Assembly (NCBI GenBank): GCA_032690845.1
Contig: CM064428.1
Span: 20,372,001 to 20,436,000 of the forward strand
Direction: 5' to 3'
From: Eleusine coracana subsp. coracana
Taxonomy: Eukaryota; Streptophyta; Magnoliopsida; Poales; Poaceae
DNA length: 64,000 nucleotides
Each line of letters opens with the position of its first letter. The stretch's first letter is position 1. Under the pieces are notes generated by a model that saw only the letters and a program-made list of their open reading frames with translations, was not told the origin of the DNA and searched no databases. A program made the position numbers and the translations under genes. Shown here in pieces: positions 44,272 through 55,881 of this stretch.

Positions 44272-46372
44272 GGTCATCCCTCATATGGCTTTGATTCATG
44301 AAACAGAGGCTTTGCACAGCGCTTTGGCACCTGTTTTCCCCATCATGGTGAGCGTCACTCGCGTGGATTTGGGCTTTCACACAGATGGTTTCTATCCTCA
44401 CAACTCAAGGTTCGAGTTGAGACGCATTGACAGGCCACGTTTTCCTCATCGTGGTTCTCGTCCCATGCGTTCGAATGATAATGTGCATAGAACTATGATG
44501 ACTACTATTGGTCGTATGGTTAAGTGCTTGATTCCCAAATGCCTTTTGACTAACCCTAGCATTAAGCCATTGACTTTTCCTTCTTGTTCTTTGTAGGCAG
44601 CAGGTGGAGGCTTGGAGAACAAATGGTTGATGGACTCCGAGTGTTCGCGCCACATGACCGGAGATGCAAAGTGGTTCTCCAGCCTCACTCCCTTGAAGTA
44701 GCAGGAGTATGTGACCTTTGGAGGTGACAAGAGAGGGAGAGTGAAGGCAAGAGGCGCGGTAAAGGTAAATGAAAAATTCACTCTCAAGCATGTTGGTTTG
44801 GTTGAGCATCTCAAGTACAATCTCCTCTCCGTTTCTTAGCTACTTGATGTTGGTTTGGAAGTGCGCTTTAAGTCAAATACTTCTTGTGTTCTTGATTCGA
44901 GTGGTTCCTTGGTTTGTGGGATTTTTCACATTGGCAGAGTTTTTCAGGTTGATTTTGCTAGTTCTCCTGGTTCTCACAAGTGTTTGTTTGCCCAATCTTC
45001 ATTTGAGATCTGGAAATGGCATAGGAGACTGGGTCACATGAGCTTTGACTTGTTATGTCACTTGTGTGGCCTAGGCATGATCCGAGGATTGCCTAAGCTC
45101 AAATTTGATAAGGATTTGGTTTGTGCTCCTTGTCGTCATGGGAAAATGATTGCCGCTTCTCATCCATCAATCAATTTGGTGATGACTGAACGCCCTAGAG
45201 AACTGCTTCATATGGATACTGTTGGTCCTCGGGTTTGTTCGGCGGGTGGGAAGTGGTATGTTCTTATGATTGTTGACGACTACTCTCGCTACTCTTGGGT
45301 TTACTTTCTTGAGAGCAAGGATGAAGTGTTTCATCACTTTTAGAGCTTAGCTTTGAGGTTGTTCAAGGAACTTCCGGGTGCATTACGAGCAATCTACAGG
45401 GATAATGGCACCAAGTTCAAGAACTCTTTCTTTGATGCTTTCTGTCTTGAGCATGGTATTGAGCATCAGTTTTCAGCACCTCATGTTCCCCAGCAGAATG
45501 GTGTGGTAGAAAGAAAGAATAGAACCTTGGGAAATGGCCCGGACGATGCTCGATGAGCATAGGACTCCGAGGCGGTTCTGAGCTGAGGGCATTAGCACTG
45601 CTTGCTATGTTTCCTATTGGATTTTCTTGTGCTCAATTCTTAATGTGACCTCTTATGAGCTGCATTTTGGGAGAAAGCCCTCAGTTTCTCATTTGCGTGC
45701 CTTTGGTTGCAAGTGCTTTATTCTCAAGCATGGCAATCTTGATAAGTTTGAGTCGAGGTCTTCAGATGGCATCTTTCTTGGTTACTCTCTTCATGGTCAT
45801 TCCTACAGAGTGTTGAATTAGGAAACTAACACCATCGTAGAATCCTGCAATGTAACCTTTGATGAATCAAACTCTTGTGCAAGGAATGTGATTAAGTCTG
45901 CAGGTGATAAGGAGCCGAAGGAAAGCATCTTTGTAGAAGAGGACCTATAGGGCTTTGATGATGATGACGATGATTCACTTCATTTCTCATCTATGCTTGT
46001 TCCTGCTGCTACCACTACTCCAGTAGAGGGTCCAGAAGCTTCTACATCGATTTCAATGGCTGTCGAGCGAGCTCCAGCTATGGTTGAGGGGGAGGTACAC
46101 TCTGAGAGAGAGGCCCCTAGCCACATTCAGCGTCAACATCCACCTCAACAAATGATCGGTAATCTCTATAAGAGGACAACAAGGTCAAGGTCTCCACATC
46201 TTGCCTGCTTTACCAATTCTCTCTTTGTTGCAACCTTTGAACCCCAGGATGTTGGACACGCACTATCTGACAAACATTGGGTTAATGCCATGCATGAGGA
46301 GTTAGAGAACTTTGAGAGAAACAAAGTATGGACCCTAGTAGAGCCTCCTGTTGGTGTCAATGTCATAGGAAC
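44272..46372 (+). pseudogene. Element C2 protease and integrase
   Basis: Protease begins near 44597 (AAGGGLENKWLMDSECSRHM). The motif DSECSRHMTG is the copia protease/active-site region (normally D-S/T-G). GAG-pre-integrase and zinc domain: WHRRLGHMSFDLLCHLCGL, VCAPCRHGKM. Catalytic: LLHMDTVGPRV (D), RDNGTKFKN (D), NGVVERKNRT (E). Stops near 44698, 44839 and 45342, then a frameshift near 45530. The C-terminal region (FGRKPSVSHLRAFGCKCFIL) leads through an acidic spacer to the start of RT at LVEPPVGVNVIGT, where D is inserted (46373). Confidence 0.89.
46368..46372. repeat. Target-site duplication of D, left copy (ggaac)
   Basis: Identical to 50188-50192 right of D. Removing D and one copy restores the RT reading frame (GVNVIGT joined to KWVFKNKHGEDG). 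Confidence 0.96.
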
Positions 46373-46802
46373 TGTCGATGACCTGTACCCGGGGTACCTC
46401 ACATAGAAGGAAAGTGGAGGTAGACTCCTACTAGGATAAGAGCAGTAGACCGACTAGGACTCCGCCATGTAACCCTATCCCCTCGGATATATAAGGAGGG
46501 GCAGGGGTCCTCCTCAAGGGAGAAGCTGAATTAGATAGGTCCCACACGGGACATAGATTAGACACAACTAGACATCATCGTCTAGGTCTACCCTTCTCGT
46601 CTTGATCTTTAGATCTAGACATATAAATACAAATACCCATAGAATGCAGGACGTAGGGTTATTATCCTTCGGGAGGCCCGAACCTGTATAAATCGGCGTC
46701 TTGTGTTACCATTGTCTCTTGATCTCGCGCATACCCCTATCCTACATATAAATCCACATAGATGAATTACCCTATGCCTAATGCCGAGATTAGGTCTTGA
46801 CA
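46373..46802 (+). repeat. Element D left LTR
   Basis: TGTCGATGACC ... CTTGACA, 430 bp. TATA box tatataa 46488-46494. It differs from the right LTR at about 30 positions (7%), most of them transitions. Confidence 0.96.
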
Positions 46803-46804
46803 TT

Positions 46805-46822
46805 TGGCGCACCAGGTAGGGG
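46805..46822 (+). promoter_or_regulatory. Element D primer binding site
   Basis: tggcgcaccaggtagggg two bases after the LTR. Similar to the site after the F LTR (minus, tggtgcgccaggaaggggg), so both use the same, non-Met, primer type. The tRNA is not identified here. Confidence 0.7.
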
Positions 46823-47039
46823 ACCAGCGTGGCGATCGGCTCGTCAAGATCGGTGGTTTTAACCTACTACTTCAAGATTTCATCATGAGCAGACCGGCGT
46901 TGAAGCGCACGAGTTGCCGTGTTTTTGAAAGATTTCTTCTTCAAGATCTAATCACGAGTAGACCAATGTTGAAGCATCGTGTCATCGCACAAATCATCAC
47001 GTCTTCATTAAGATGACACCTTCAACGAGGACGACCACT

Positions 47040-47540
47040 ATTCGGTGACATCATTCATTACGACGATGCTTCTGACAACTCGATGACTCGACGACATCGC
47101 CGTGACTTGATGGCTCAACTGCTCACGGCCACATGTACATGCCCGGGGGCTACTCCGCCTTCACCTGGCCACTCGGCCGCTCAAAGATGTCTTCGACGAC
47201 TCAGCACATCAGCAATCGCTGTGACTCGGTCACTCGGCGACATCACCTCGACTCGGTCTTTCGGCGACATTGCCTCGACTTTGTCACTCGGTGGCATCGC
47301 TGCAACACTACGACTTGACGGCTACTCATCAGCAACGCCGCCAATTACTTGACGCTTTGGGTTTTCATCCACTCAGCTACCCGACGACGCCTGCAATGAC
47401 ATGGCACTTCGGCCACTCGACTACTCGGCTATACCTTCAACGATTCGGTGTCTCGGTCAACCACTCCAAGCTTTGATGATCCGGCGACATGATGGCTCGA
47501 CTTCGACATTCGACCACTCGCCAACAACATCAGCACGCTC
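47040..47540. repeat. Degenerate CTCGG(C/T)GACAT-type repeats in D
   Basis: Many variants of actcggtcactcggcgaca and tcggcgacatygcctcgac follow one another. They give open frames on two strands (for example 47083-47352) that are an effect of the repeat, not genes. Confidence 0.75.
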
Positions 47541-48429
47541 GGGGGCTCATCTTCAACTTGCCGAATTGCAAAGCTAAGTATCATTATTCTTTTTCGATTT
47601 ATTTTTTCAAGATTTTGGGCTCATGTCCTTCATACTTTTTTCTAGGACCGCTTATTTCTGTTTTCTAAGCAGAAGGTCGTAGATTTTTTATGAGTAAAGT
47701 TGGGCTTTATAATCAGTGCTCTTATTTGTGGCTTTATTCATCTTTTTATTGCCTCGGTTCTTTGATTCTTCGCATTAAACAATTGAGCCGGGGGGCTATT
47801 TGTGTATCTATACACGTGTTCTCCCACTTTTTTGTGAATCTAGTAGTACACATGTTGGTCGGTGACCTTTTAGTAGTGCATCAGCCCTGACACCATATGA
47901 CCCATGTCGTCTATTCTAGTTTCACCTTTTTTTGGCTTCCGCCTCGACCGATCTATTGCATTTTATTTGCGATTTGGTCTTATTTTTGGTCTTACGCCGT
48001 TTAGCGACTAGGGCATAAAACTTCTTTGCGATGTGACAGACTGCCACTACACTAAACCCAGAGCCAATGTTGCGAGAGGTCATGTGTTGATTGGTTCTAA
48101 TTGCTACGCAAGAGTAAATTATGACCGATATTGTAGCGGCAGACCGAGCTCCGAGCTCTTTATATTTGTCCTAAGTATCCTACGGTAGATCGATCTGGTT
48201 GCTAACGCGCGAATACGCTGCTATGCGCCAGTCGGTCTACTTACAGGAGAAAAATGGATACACACTTGACTTTTTAGTCGACTGATTTATTTAGCTTATA
48301 TAAATAAGTTTTCAAGCAAACAATGTTAATTATAACTAATTATGCTAATTTCCTTTATTGTCAGGAACATTTTATATGGATAGGCGGTTACACCACTCGA
48401 TATAGAGTGATTTCCTCGTCTTCAACGGT

Positions 48430-48620
48430 CGATAGTGCCAGCTCCGACCGCTTTCATCGGTCGGCCATGCTAACATGGACTATCTTCATCGGTCAGCTTA
48501 CCGCTCCGACTGCTTTTGCCAGTCAGCTACACCAGCTCCGACTGCCGCCATCGGTCTGCCACATCATATCTGACCGCCACCATCGGTCGGCTACACGTCA
48601 GACTGTCGGATTCACTCGGT
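48430..48620. repeat. Degenerate tandem repeats (ctccgac...catcggtcggc) in D
   Basis: About four to five copies of a 35-45-bp unit of the form agctccgaccgctttcatcg followed by gtcggcca. The copies differ at many places. Confidence 0.7.
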
Positions 48621-49129
48621 CATCATGACTTCGAGTGATTCCTACTTTATCAGCGGTTGGCAGCTACAACAACCTTGACTGTCTTCATCACTCGACCTTA
48701 TCATCATGAGTTAAGTACCGCTGCCACTCAGACATGATATTCTGAGTTGAGCGCGACCGACACTCATAATGACAATTGTCTCGGGGGCTTCTTTTAAAAG
48801 AAGCACTTTATATCAAATTTATGGTTGATTCCATAATATATAAATATATGATTTGATGATCTTATGATCTTATGACAGTGGCTTGATGGTCACTCTATCA
48901 AATGTGCTTCTTTGATGAGAAGTGCATTATCAAAAATGGTTGATGCCATAATTATTCAAAGCATGATTTGATGATCATGTCACTATGACTAGATGGTCAT
49001 ATACGTGAAATATCGAGCATCACTCGACTGATTAAAGTCAGTCTACAATAGTGAAAATAAAGCTCAAAGATATGAGTGATTACAATTCTTAAGGAAAGGT
49101 TACTTAATCATGATTGAAGTCATGGTAAC

Positions 49130-49490
49130 TTAGTACTCGGCTATGATTGATGTCATAAAACCTTGTTCATTCGGTTGTGATTGAAGTCACCCGATTAGAA
49201 CATAATCATTCGACTGTGATTGAAGTCACCCGTTTGATTCATAAATCACTCATAGGCCACTCGGCCAAAGACTATGTCATTTCGCTATGATTGATGTCAT
49301 AAACTTATGTTCACTCGGCTGTGATTGATGTCACCCAAATATATAATATAACACTCGAAAATGATTGAAGTCATTGGTTTGAGTCATCAACCACTCAGCG
49401 GTGATTGAAGTCATACGTTTGAATTATATATTACTCGGTAGTGATTGACGTCACTCTACTGAGTTATTTATCACTCGGATTTGATGATTT
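49130..49490. repeat. Tandem array of about nine ~40-bp units at the 3' end of D
   Basis: Units of the form cactcggctgtgattgatgt followed by cacccgtttgattcataaat. The core gtgattgaagtca recurs roughly every 40 bp. Such arrays next to the 3' LTR are known from Tat/Ogre elements and can seed satellites. Confidence 0.85.
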
Positions 49491-49757
49491 GAGTGATTTT
49501 TCCTTAAAGAGAGCCAACACAACTATTCTTGATTCGGACTCTTGCATTATTTGTAGTTTCCAAATGATACAAGAATCGGGGGCTACACCAAATTAGGTGC
49601 ACCTAATCGGTGCACCAGTTAATTTCTTGAAGACATTTTTGGATCTTTAAGATTCTCACAAGCTCGCTGATACAAAGCTGAAGCATTCTACATGGCATAA
49701 ACCAGTCAGGAAGCTACTTAAGACTATCATCATGCTTGCAAGACTCTCGAGGGCTTC

Positions 49758-50187
49758 TATCGATGACCTGTACCCGGGGTACCTCACATAGAAGGAAAGT
49801 GGAGGTAGACTCCTACTAGGATAAGAGCAGTAGACCGACTAGGGCTCCACCATGTAACCCTGTCCCCCCGGATATATAAGGAAGGGCAGGGGTCCTCCTC
49901 AAGGGAGAAGCTGAATTAGATAGATCCCACATAGGACATAAATTAGACACAACTAGACATCATCGTCTAGGTCTACCCTTGTCATCTTGATCTTTAGATC
50001 TAGACATATCAATACAAATACCCACAGAATGCAGGACGTAGGGTTATTATCCTTTGGGAGGCCCGAACCTGTCTTCATCGGCGTCTTGTGTTACCATCGT
50101 CTCTCGATCTCGCACATACCCCTGTCCTACCTATAAATCTACATAGATGAACTACCCTATGTCTGATACCGAGATTAAGTCTCGACA
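49758..50187 (+). repeat. Element D right LTR
   Basis: 430 bp, TATCGATGACC ... CTCGACA; the first TG is now TA. TATA box tatataa 49873-49879. Preceded by a cgagggcttc purine tract. Confidence 0.95.
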
Positions 50188-51594
50188 GGAACCAAGTGGG
50201 TGTTTAAAAACAAGCATGGGGAAGATGGTGAGGTTGTTAGAAATAAGTCTAGGCTTGTTGCTTAGGGTTTTAGTCTAGATGAGGGCTTAGACTACTCGAA
50301 AACCTTTGCTCCTGTTGCACGCATAGAAGCCATTAGGATCTTGCTTACATTTGCTACCTCTTAGGGCATTAGACTCTATCAAATGGATGTCAAGAATGCT
50401 TTCCTAAATGGTTTCATAGAGGAAGAGGTTTATCTAAAACAACCACCTGGCTTTGAGCACCACAAATACCCAAACCATGTGTACAAGCTTCAGAAGGCTT
50501 TGTACGGGCTAAAGCAAGCACCTACGGCATGGTATGCTAGGCTTAAGACTTTCTTGCTAGAGCGCGGGTATGTCATGGGGTGTGTTGACAAAACCTTTTT
50601 CACTCTCAGGCATGGCAATGACTTTTTAATGGTTCAGATTTACGTGGATGATATCATCTTTGGTGGTTCCTCTCATGCTCTTGTGTCTAGATTTCAGGAA
50701 GCCATGGAAAGTGAATTTCAAATGTCGATGATGGGCGATCTCACCTTCTTTCTTGGGCTTCAAATCAAGTAGTGCAAGCAAGGCACTTTCATACATCAAG
50801 CCAAGTACACGAAGGATCTCCTGAAGAAGTTCGACATGGTCAATGTGAAGCCGCTGTCTACACCAATGTCCACTACAACAACACTTGACCCTGATGAAGA
50901 CTATGAAGCGGTGGACCAAAGGGAGTATAGGAGCATGATTGGCTCCCTCTTGTACCTGATGGCGATAAGACCCGACATACACTTTGCGGTGTGTCTTTGT
51001 GCTCGCTTTCAAGCTTCCCCAATGGTGACTTACCGCAAGGCTGCCAAGCGCATCTTCAGGTAACTCAAATACACCCTTGAGTTCGGTCTTTGGTACTCTG
51101 CATCTTCATCTCTTGATCTCATTGGGTATTCGGATGCGGACTTTGCTAGGTGTAGAATTGATAGGAAGAGCACTTCTGGTACTTGTCATTTCTTGGGTAC
51201 TTCTTTGATATGTTGGTCTTCTCTTAAGCAGTCGAGTGTAGCCCAATCCACCACAGAGGCTGAGTATGTAGCTGCCACTAGCTGCTACTCACAAATCCTA
51301 TGGGTTGTATCTACCATGAGGGACTATGGGTTAACCATTAAGAGTGTTCTACTCATGTGCGAGAACTCCAGTGCCATATGCTTAGCCAAAAACCCAATCC
51401 AACATGGTAAGGTTAAACACATCAATGTGCGATTCTACTTCCTGAGAGACAATGTTGAAAAGGGGGATGTTGAGCTCAAATACATCGACACTAGAAACTA
51501 ACTAGCTGATATCCTCACCAAGCCCCTAGATGCTTCTAGACATGCTTTTCTTCGGGAGGAACTTGGTGTGTGTCATCCTTATGGCATCATTTGA
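50188..51594 (+). pseudogene. pol: Element C2 reverse transcriptase and RNase H (rest)
   Basis: Continues the pol gene after D: KWVFKNKHGEDGEVVRNKSR, stops near 50262 and 50362, then an open stretch 50383-50772 with AFLNGFIEEEVYLKQPPGF, ALYGLKQAPTAWYARLKTF and the intact catalytic motif IYVDDIIFGGSS. After a stop at 50770, LLKKFDMVNVKPLSTPMSTT and RNase H: IGYSDADFARCRIDRKSTSG, TTEAEYVAATSC, NPIQHGKVKHINVRF. It ends HPYGII* near 51594. Three to five stops overall; motif preservation is better than in C1. Confidence 0.92.
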
Positions 51595-52945
51595 GGGGGA
51601 GTTGGTGTTCTCTTGTGTATATGTATCTTATCTTTTATGCATTGCATCTCATATGTAATATATGCATTGGTATATGAGCTTTGATTCTTATGCTTTCTTG
51701 CATTTCTCTTTGCTACGATTGAGCTTGAGCTAAGTTGTGTGGATGTGATGGTAATCTCTCATGCTTAGATTTTCTAGATGGCCTGTTATAAACTCATGTG
51801 AGCAACTTGCTAATCTTAAAGGTAAACTAAGCTTCTTGTGAATCTTATGAACTAATCCTGCAAAAACTTGCTTACTATGTGTATAACTGCTTTTATCCTT
51901 GTTGAAACTTGCATTGAGGCTACTCTAGAGGATATCTTGGCCTTGGCATCGTGTGTTTGCGAAATGGAAGTCTTTGCAAATGTTTAGCTTATGATGGGAC
52001 ATTGTGGGAACGTGTTTTCCTTTTGCCGCAATATCATGCTCTTTTGTCTTGTGAATAAATCATGGATAATCTGCTAAGTGCTTTTGATCAAGAATAATTC
52101 TAAATGCTAAATCCAAACATTGTGACTTGAGGCCTCGGGGTGTTTGTCGTACCTAGTAGTGCGACCCTCTGTATGGATAAGAGGACACATGAGGATAAAC
52201 AATAAACACTTGATCAAATGAGTCTATGTTGCATATGTGAGCATTTGTAAAGCTCATTTTCTACGAATGCTTGTTGCCCTAGTTGAGATTGAAACTGGCT
52301 AGATTCTTATGATTCACTCGATGCTTGTTTTGCCTTGGATGGGAGTACTTACATATGTGGTAGCAGATTTTCTCATGATAAGCAAATTTGATTCTATCTA
52401 AGCTAGTCAATCTTTTTGCTTAGCTTGCATAGTTCTTGGTGTTTATGCCTTGCTATCTATTTTTTATCTTTCTACAATTGTGAGCTATTACTTTTACACT
52501 TCATGGTTCTATTTTTATGGTTAGCAAACTTAAATGCTTGTTTGCATAATTGTTGAAGCTCCTTAGGTTTGCATTTTCATGCACTGCATGTTTGCTTGTT
52601 CTTTTGCCTCTTTGATGAGTTCATTGCCAAAGGGGGAGAAAATATTGGGTCATGCACAAATAATGCTAAGAAACCTAAGATGATCCATTTTACACTACAT
52701 GAGACCTATCACAAGTTGAGGGGGAGCATATCATGATCTTGAGCGTTTTCTTGTGCTTTTCACATTCTTTGCATCTCAAGTCGCTTTCTTTACCAACTCT
52801 TGGTTTTGTGATCCATACTTTGCTAGATGGCTTGTTTTCACCTTTTCTTTGGGTTTGGCCATTTGGATGAGCTTACTCGGTTTCACATTTCAATCTCTAA
52901 TGTTTGTGCAATTGAGGTTGTCAATGTACTCATCAAGGGGGAGAT
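51595..52945 (+). other. Element C2 3' region with several PPT-like tracts, no gene
   Basis: AT-rich DNA of 1.35 kb. Purine tracts near 51593, 52629 (aaagggggagaaa), 52717 (ttgagggggagc) and 52934 (caagggggagattg). The last is the functional PPT before the LTR. Sireviruses are known to carry several PPT copies here. I see no envelope-like ORF. Confidence 0.75.
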
Positions 52946-55403
52946 TGAGAAACCATGTGGATATGTGCCATGGTTTCCAATAAATGGGATGAGTAATTGA
53001 CTTGAGCGGATTTGTGTTTGAGTAGAAATGCGGGAATCAGAGGATTGCATGAGCTTGTGCATGTCATGGTTTTGACTAATTGGAGTTGGTGGAGGTATTG
53101 GTGATGTTGCAGGAGTTGGGAAATGTGTTTGCTTGTCTCATGATGTGTATGTCACTGGAGTTAACTTGGATGTCAATGGCGAGAGGATCGGGCACAAGTA
53201 GGTTGCTTGGGGCCGGACGATCGGGATGCCAGGTGAAGTCAAGGGTGATCCACACCATACACGTGGAGAGGCAAGAAGCATGGACGGTTTCGCGGTTGAG
53301 CCTTAAAACCGTGGTAGTGATGAAGACGGTGTGTTAACCAAGTCAAGGTGAACGGGATGCCGGTGCAAGTGACAAGGGGGCCCGATGGACAGGGACTGGG
53401 AGAGACTTGCCGGTGGTCCAGATCACAGGACAAGGTGACATGCATCGACATCGAGAAGTCGTGCTTTGAGAAGCATGCAAGGCGGTTTCCCGGTTTGGAC
53501 CTCAAAACCGGTGGCAGCGATTACGTGGTACCATCACGGAGCTTGCTTCGAGGCAAAGCAAAGAAGTGAAGCGTCTGACGGCATTCGGGCAATGAGGCGA
53601 AAGATGGACGATGATGCCCTCGGTGGTAGGTTGGTGTGTTATGTAGGTCATGGGTAGAGTGGCCATGTGGACAATAGACCCTAGGCCTATATAAGAAGAG
53701 GTAGGGCTAGTGGAAGAGGTGCCTCTCTTTCCATTAGCCTTGTGTTAGGACTTCATTCAAGTGTAGGACTTCATGTTTTAGAGGAGAGGAAGGTGGTGGT
53801 TTCTTAGCCTTGTATCTATGGATTATGCTTGTGTCAATGATATGAGAATTATTTTCGTGCTCAAGATCTTCCTCTCTCCCTAAATTCCGAAATTCTCTTT
53901 TTCCCTATTTTCGAAGCTATTTTCGTGGGAATTTTTTATCTCCTTTTTGGATGAGTTTTTGGTGCGAATTTCTTGGGGAACTTCATATTATGATGAGCTA
54001 GATCAATCCTACATAGGTTCATGACCAAATCAAGAGCTCTAGCACCTTCGATTTGAAGGATTTCTTAAGTTTTCTCTTTTGGTGTTCTTGGCACAAGATC
54101 TGAAACTCATGATGATTTCTTGAGTCAATTGAGTTGATCTTCTAGGATTAGGGTCATCATATGTTGAGGATTCACTGGTCCAAAAATCGTATCATTTGGA
54201 GTTTGTTTGATTAGTTTTTGGCCAAGTTTTTGCTTCATCCCGAAACTTTTTCCTGTTCTGTCGGGGTCAATCGGCACTGCCAACAACCAGGACCGGCACT
54301 GCTAGTGGGGCACAGTATCCAGCACCAGCACTACCAATGAATCAGATCGGCACTGCCGATGGCCCTAATCGGCACTGCCGGTAGTAGTCTAGTAAGGTAT
54401 GGTCTTTGGTGAGTCTCTTGACTAGTTTGAGTCCTTGCTGTTTCTTGTTGTTTCCGCTGTGTTTCTGTGATGTAGTTGATTACTCCTAGGGCTAGTACAC
54501 CACGAATTGTTGATGAAGACATTACCATGCTGGATACGCGCATATCATGGCCTTCCCCAAGTTACAAGTCAGCACCAACTCGGTCGCCGTGTTCGTCTCG
54601 GATTCAGCCAACATCCCTTCACGGTTTTGATGATATCTCCCACATCCGATGTCCAAACGAGGCGTTCTTTGATGCGTTGGAAAGGGAACGATGACGCCGT
54701 CATTTTGTTTCTGGTCCTAGCTCCAGAAGGGTCGTGAGTCATGCTATGTGACCATGACAAGGTGCTGCGCCACCTATTTTGGGCCAACTTGGCCATGTAT
54801 CGTGTCGGGCCTTAAGCCCATGTTATGGGCGCCCCCCTGGTTGCCCCCAACCCTAGGAAGTCCCTGGTTCCTACATAAACTCAGTAGCCGCCATCTTTTA
54901 GTTTCGGGTTTTGTTTAGTTCAGTTTTCCAGAGAGAAACTTGATCAAATTATTGTAACTGTGATGACAAGTCCTTTTATAGTAATCCAGGGCCCCAGTTC
55001 TTGTTCTACACCACTGTGGCGATTAGTCCTTTTGTGTTCAGAGCTTGAACCTCTTCTTGTGATTTGCTTCATCCATATTTGCAATTTCAGATTGCGTGTT
55101 TATCCTCTCTTGTTTGTGTTCTTGATTTCACTTGCAGGAACAATCAAGTTGTGCTTGGTGTAACAGTTGCGGGGTTGGATCGTGTCTGATTCAAACCGGG
55201 TCATCGACGCCGAGTTCCCAAATTCGAGTTTATCCCCTTACCTCTCGGAAGATCAGGCCATATCTACATCAGTTGGTGTGTGTAGTCTTGGTGACCGGTT
55301 CGGAGGTTGGCTTGGGTTGTTTTTGGGATATTGGCTAAGTTCTCTTGGACAATTTTGATTGGCTCCCATTCACCCCCCCTCTGGTTGCCTTCTCAGTCCT
55401 TCA
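52946..55403 (+). repeat. Element C2 right LTR
   Basis: TGAGAAACCATG ... CAGTCCTTCA. TATA box 53688-53694. Length 2458 bp because of the solo LTR at 54511-55271; without it about 1692 bp, close to 1729 bp on the left. Followed by the TSD cagtc. Confidence 0.92.
54511..55271 (+). mobile_element. Solo LTR in the right LTR of C2
   Basis: 761 bp with inverted ends TGATG...CATCA. The left LTR of C2 reads cacgagttggtat without it. Flanks attgt and gttgg are the probable TSD (both derivable from gttgg). It has a promoter-like and a poly(A)-like region and no ORF, as expected for the product of LTR-LTR recombination. Family not recognised; similar layout to the LTR of E. Confidence 0.82.
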
Positions 55404-55408
55404 CAGTC
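55404..55408. repeat. Target-site duplication of C2, right copy (cagtc)
   Basis: Pairs with 40312-40316. Confidence 0.93.
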
Positions 55409-55881
55409 ATAAGAAGTTCTCATGACTGAGAACAACGAGATGACACCATTTGGCCCTGGCAACTTCATCATCATGTAAGGATAATGTGGCATAACCATAA
55501 ACTTGGCGATAGCTGGTTGCCCAATAATGGCGTGATAGGTGGAGTCCAGGTCAGCTACCTCGAAGGTGACGCCCTCTGTTCTGTAATTTTCCCGAGTGCC
55601 AAATGTCACGGGAAGGGTGATTTGCCCAAGTGGAACTATTTACATGCCAGGGATTATGCCTTGAAAGACCTACTAGGCTTGAGGTCGGTTAAGGGAATGC
55701 CGAGTTCATGGTATGTCTTCACGAAGAGGATGTCCAAGCTGCTACCACCATCCACCAGCACTCTATGGAGCCAAACTCGGTTAACAGTCGGCAATAGTAC
55801 TAGTGGGTACCTGCCTGGTCTGGGGATGTGATCCGGGTGATCTTCCCAATCAAAGGTTACTTGGACTTCGGACCGGCGCAA
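55404..55881 (-). pseudogene. Element F aspartic protease
   Basis: 55881-55654 reads RRSEVQVTFDWEDHPDHIPR and the active site VLVDGGSSLDILF (D-G-G form usual for Tat elements). A stop and a decayed stretch follow. 55609-55404 has VTFGTRENYRTEGVTFEVAD, YHAIIGQPAIAKFM and ends MRTSYD at the C2 insertion. It continues in frame at 40316. The protease cuts the precursor. Confidence 0.9.

Larger units (their letters stand above)
46373..50187 (+). mobile_element. Element D: non-autonomous Tat-related LTR element
   Basis: Two 430-bp LTRs, PBS, 2.96 kb internal region without gag or pol, TSD ggaac. Internal DNA: PBS-proximal repeats (46850-47010), a CTCGG/CGACAT repeat array (about 47040-47540), a block shared with the 3' spacer of A (47560-48290), a TCGGTC repeat array (48430-48660), and a tandem array next to the right LTR (49130-49490). 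It would need proteins from an autonomous relative such as the A family. Confidence 0.93.
40317..55403 (+). mobile_element. Element C2: Sirevirus-like copia element with both LTRs
   Basis: LTR 40317-42045, PBS, gag with coiled-coil extension and two zinc knuckles, protease, integrase, RT, RNase H, long 3' region, LTR 52946-55403; TSD cagtc. It contains D (46373-50187) and a solo LTR (54511-55271). Without these, about 10.5 kb. Sirevirus hallmarks: several PPT-like tracts, palindromic repeats in the LTRs, an extended gag. Confidence 0.94.

Noticed and set aside
47083..47476. Thr/Ser-rich ORFs in element D
   Set aside because: Produced by the CTCGG/CGACAT repeats in several frames at once.
49130..49490. 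Regularly spaced repeats that could suggest a CRISPR array
   Set aside because: Units are imperfect and continuous, with no constant repeat and unique spacers, and lie inside a plant LTR element; it is a degenerate tandem repeat.
51595..52945. Envelope-like ORF expected in some Sireviruses
   Set aside because: No long frame or membrane segments are visible in the 3' region of C2.
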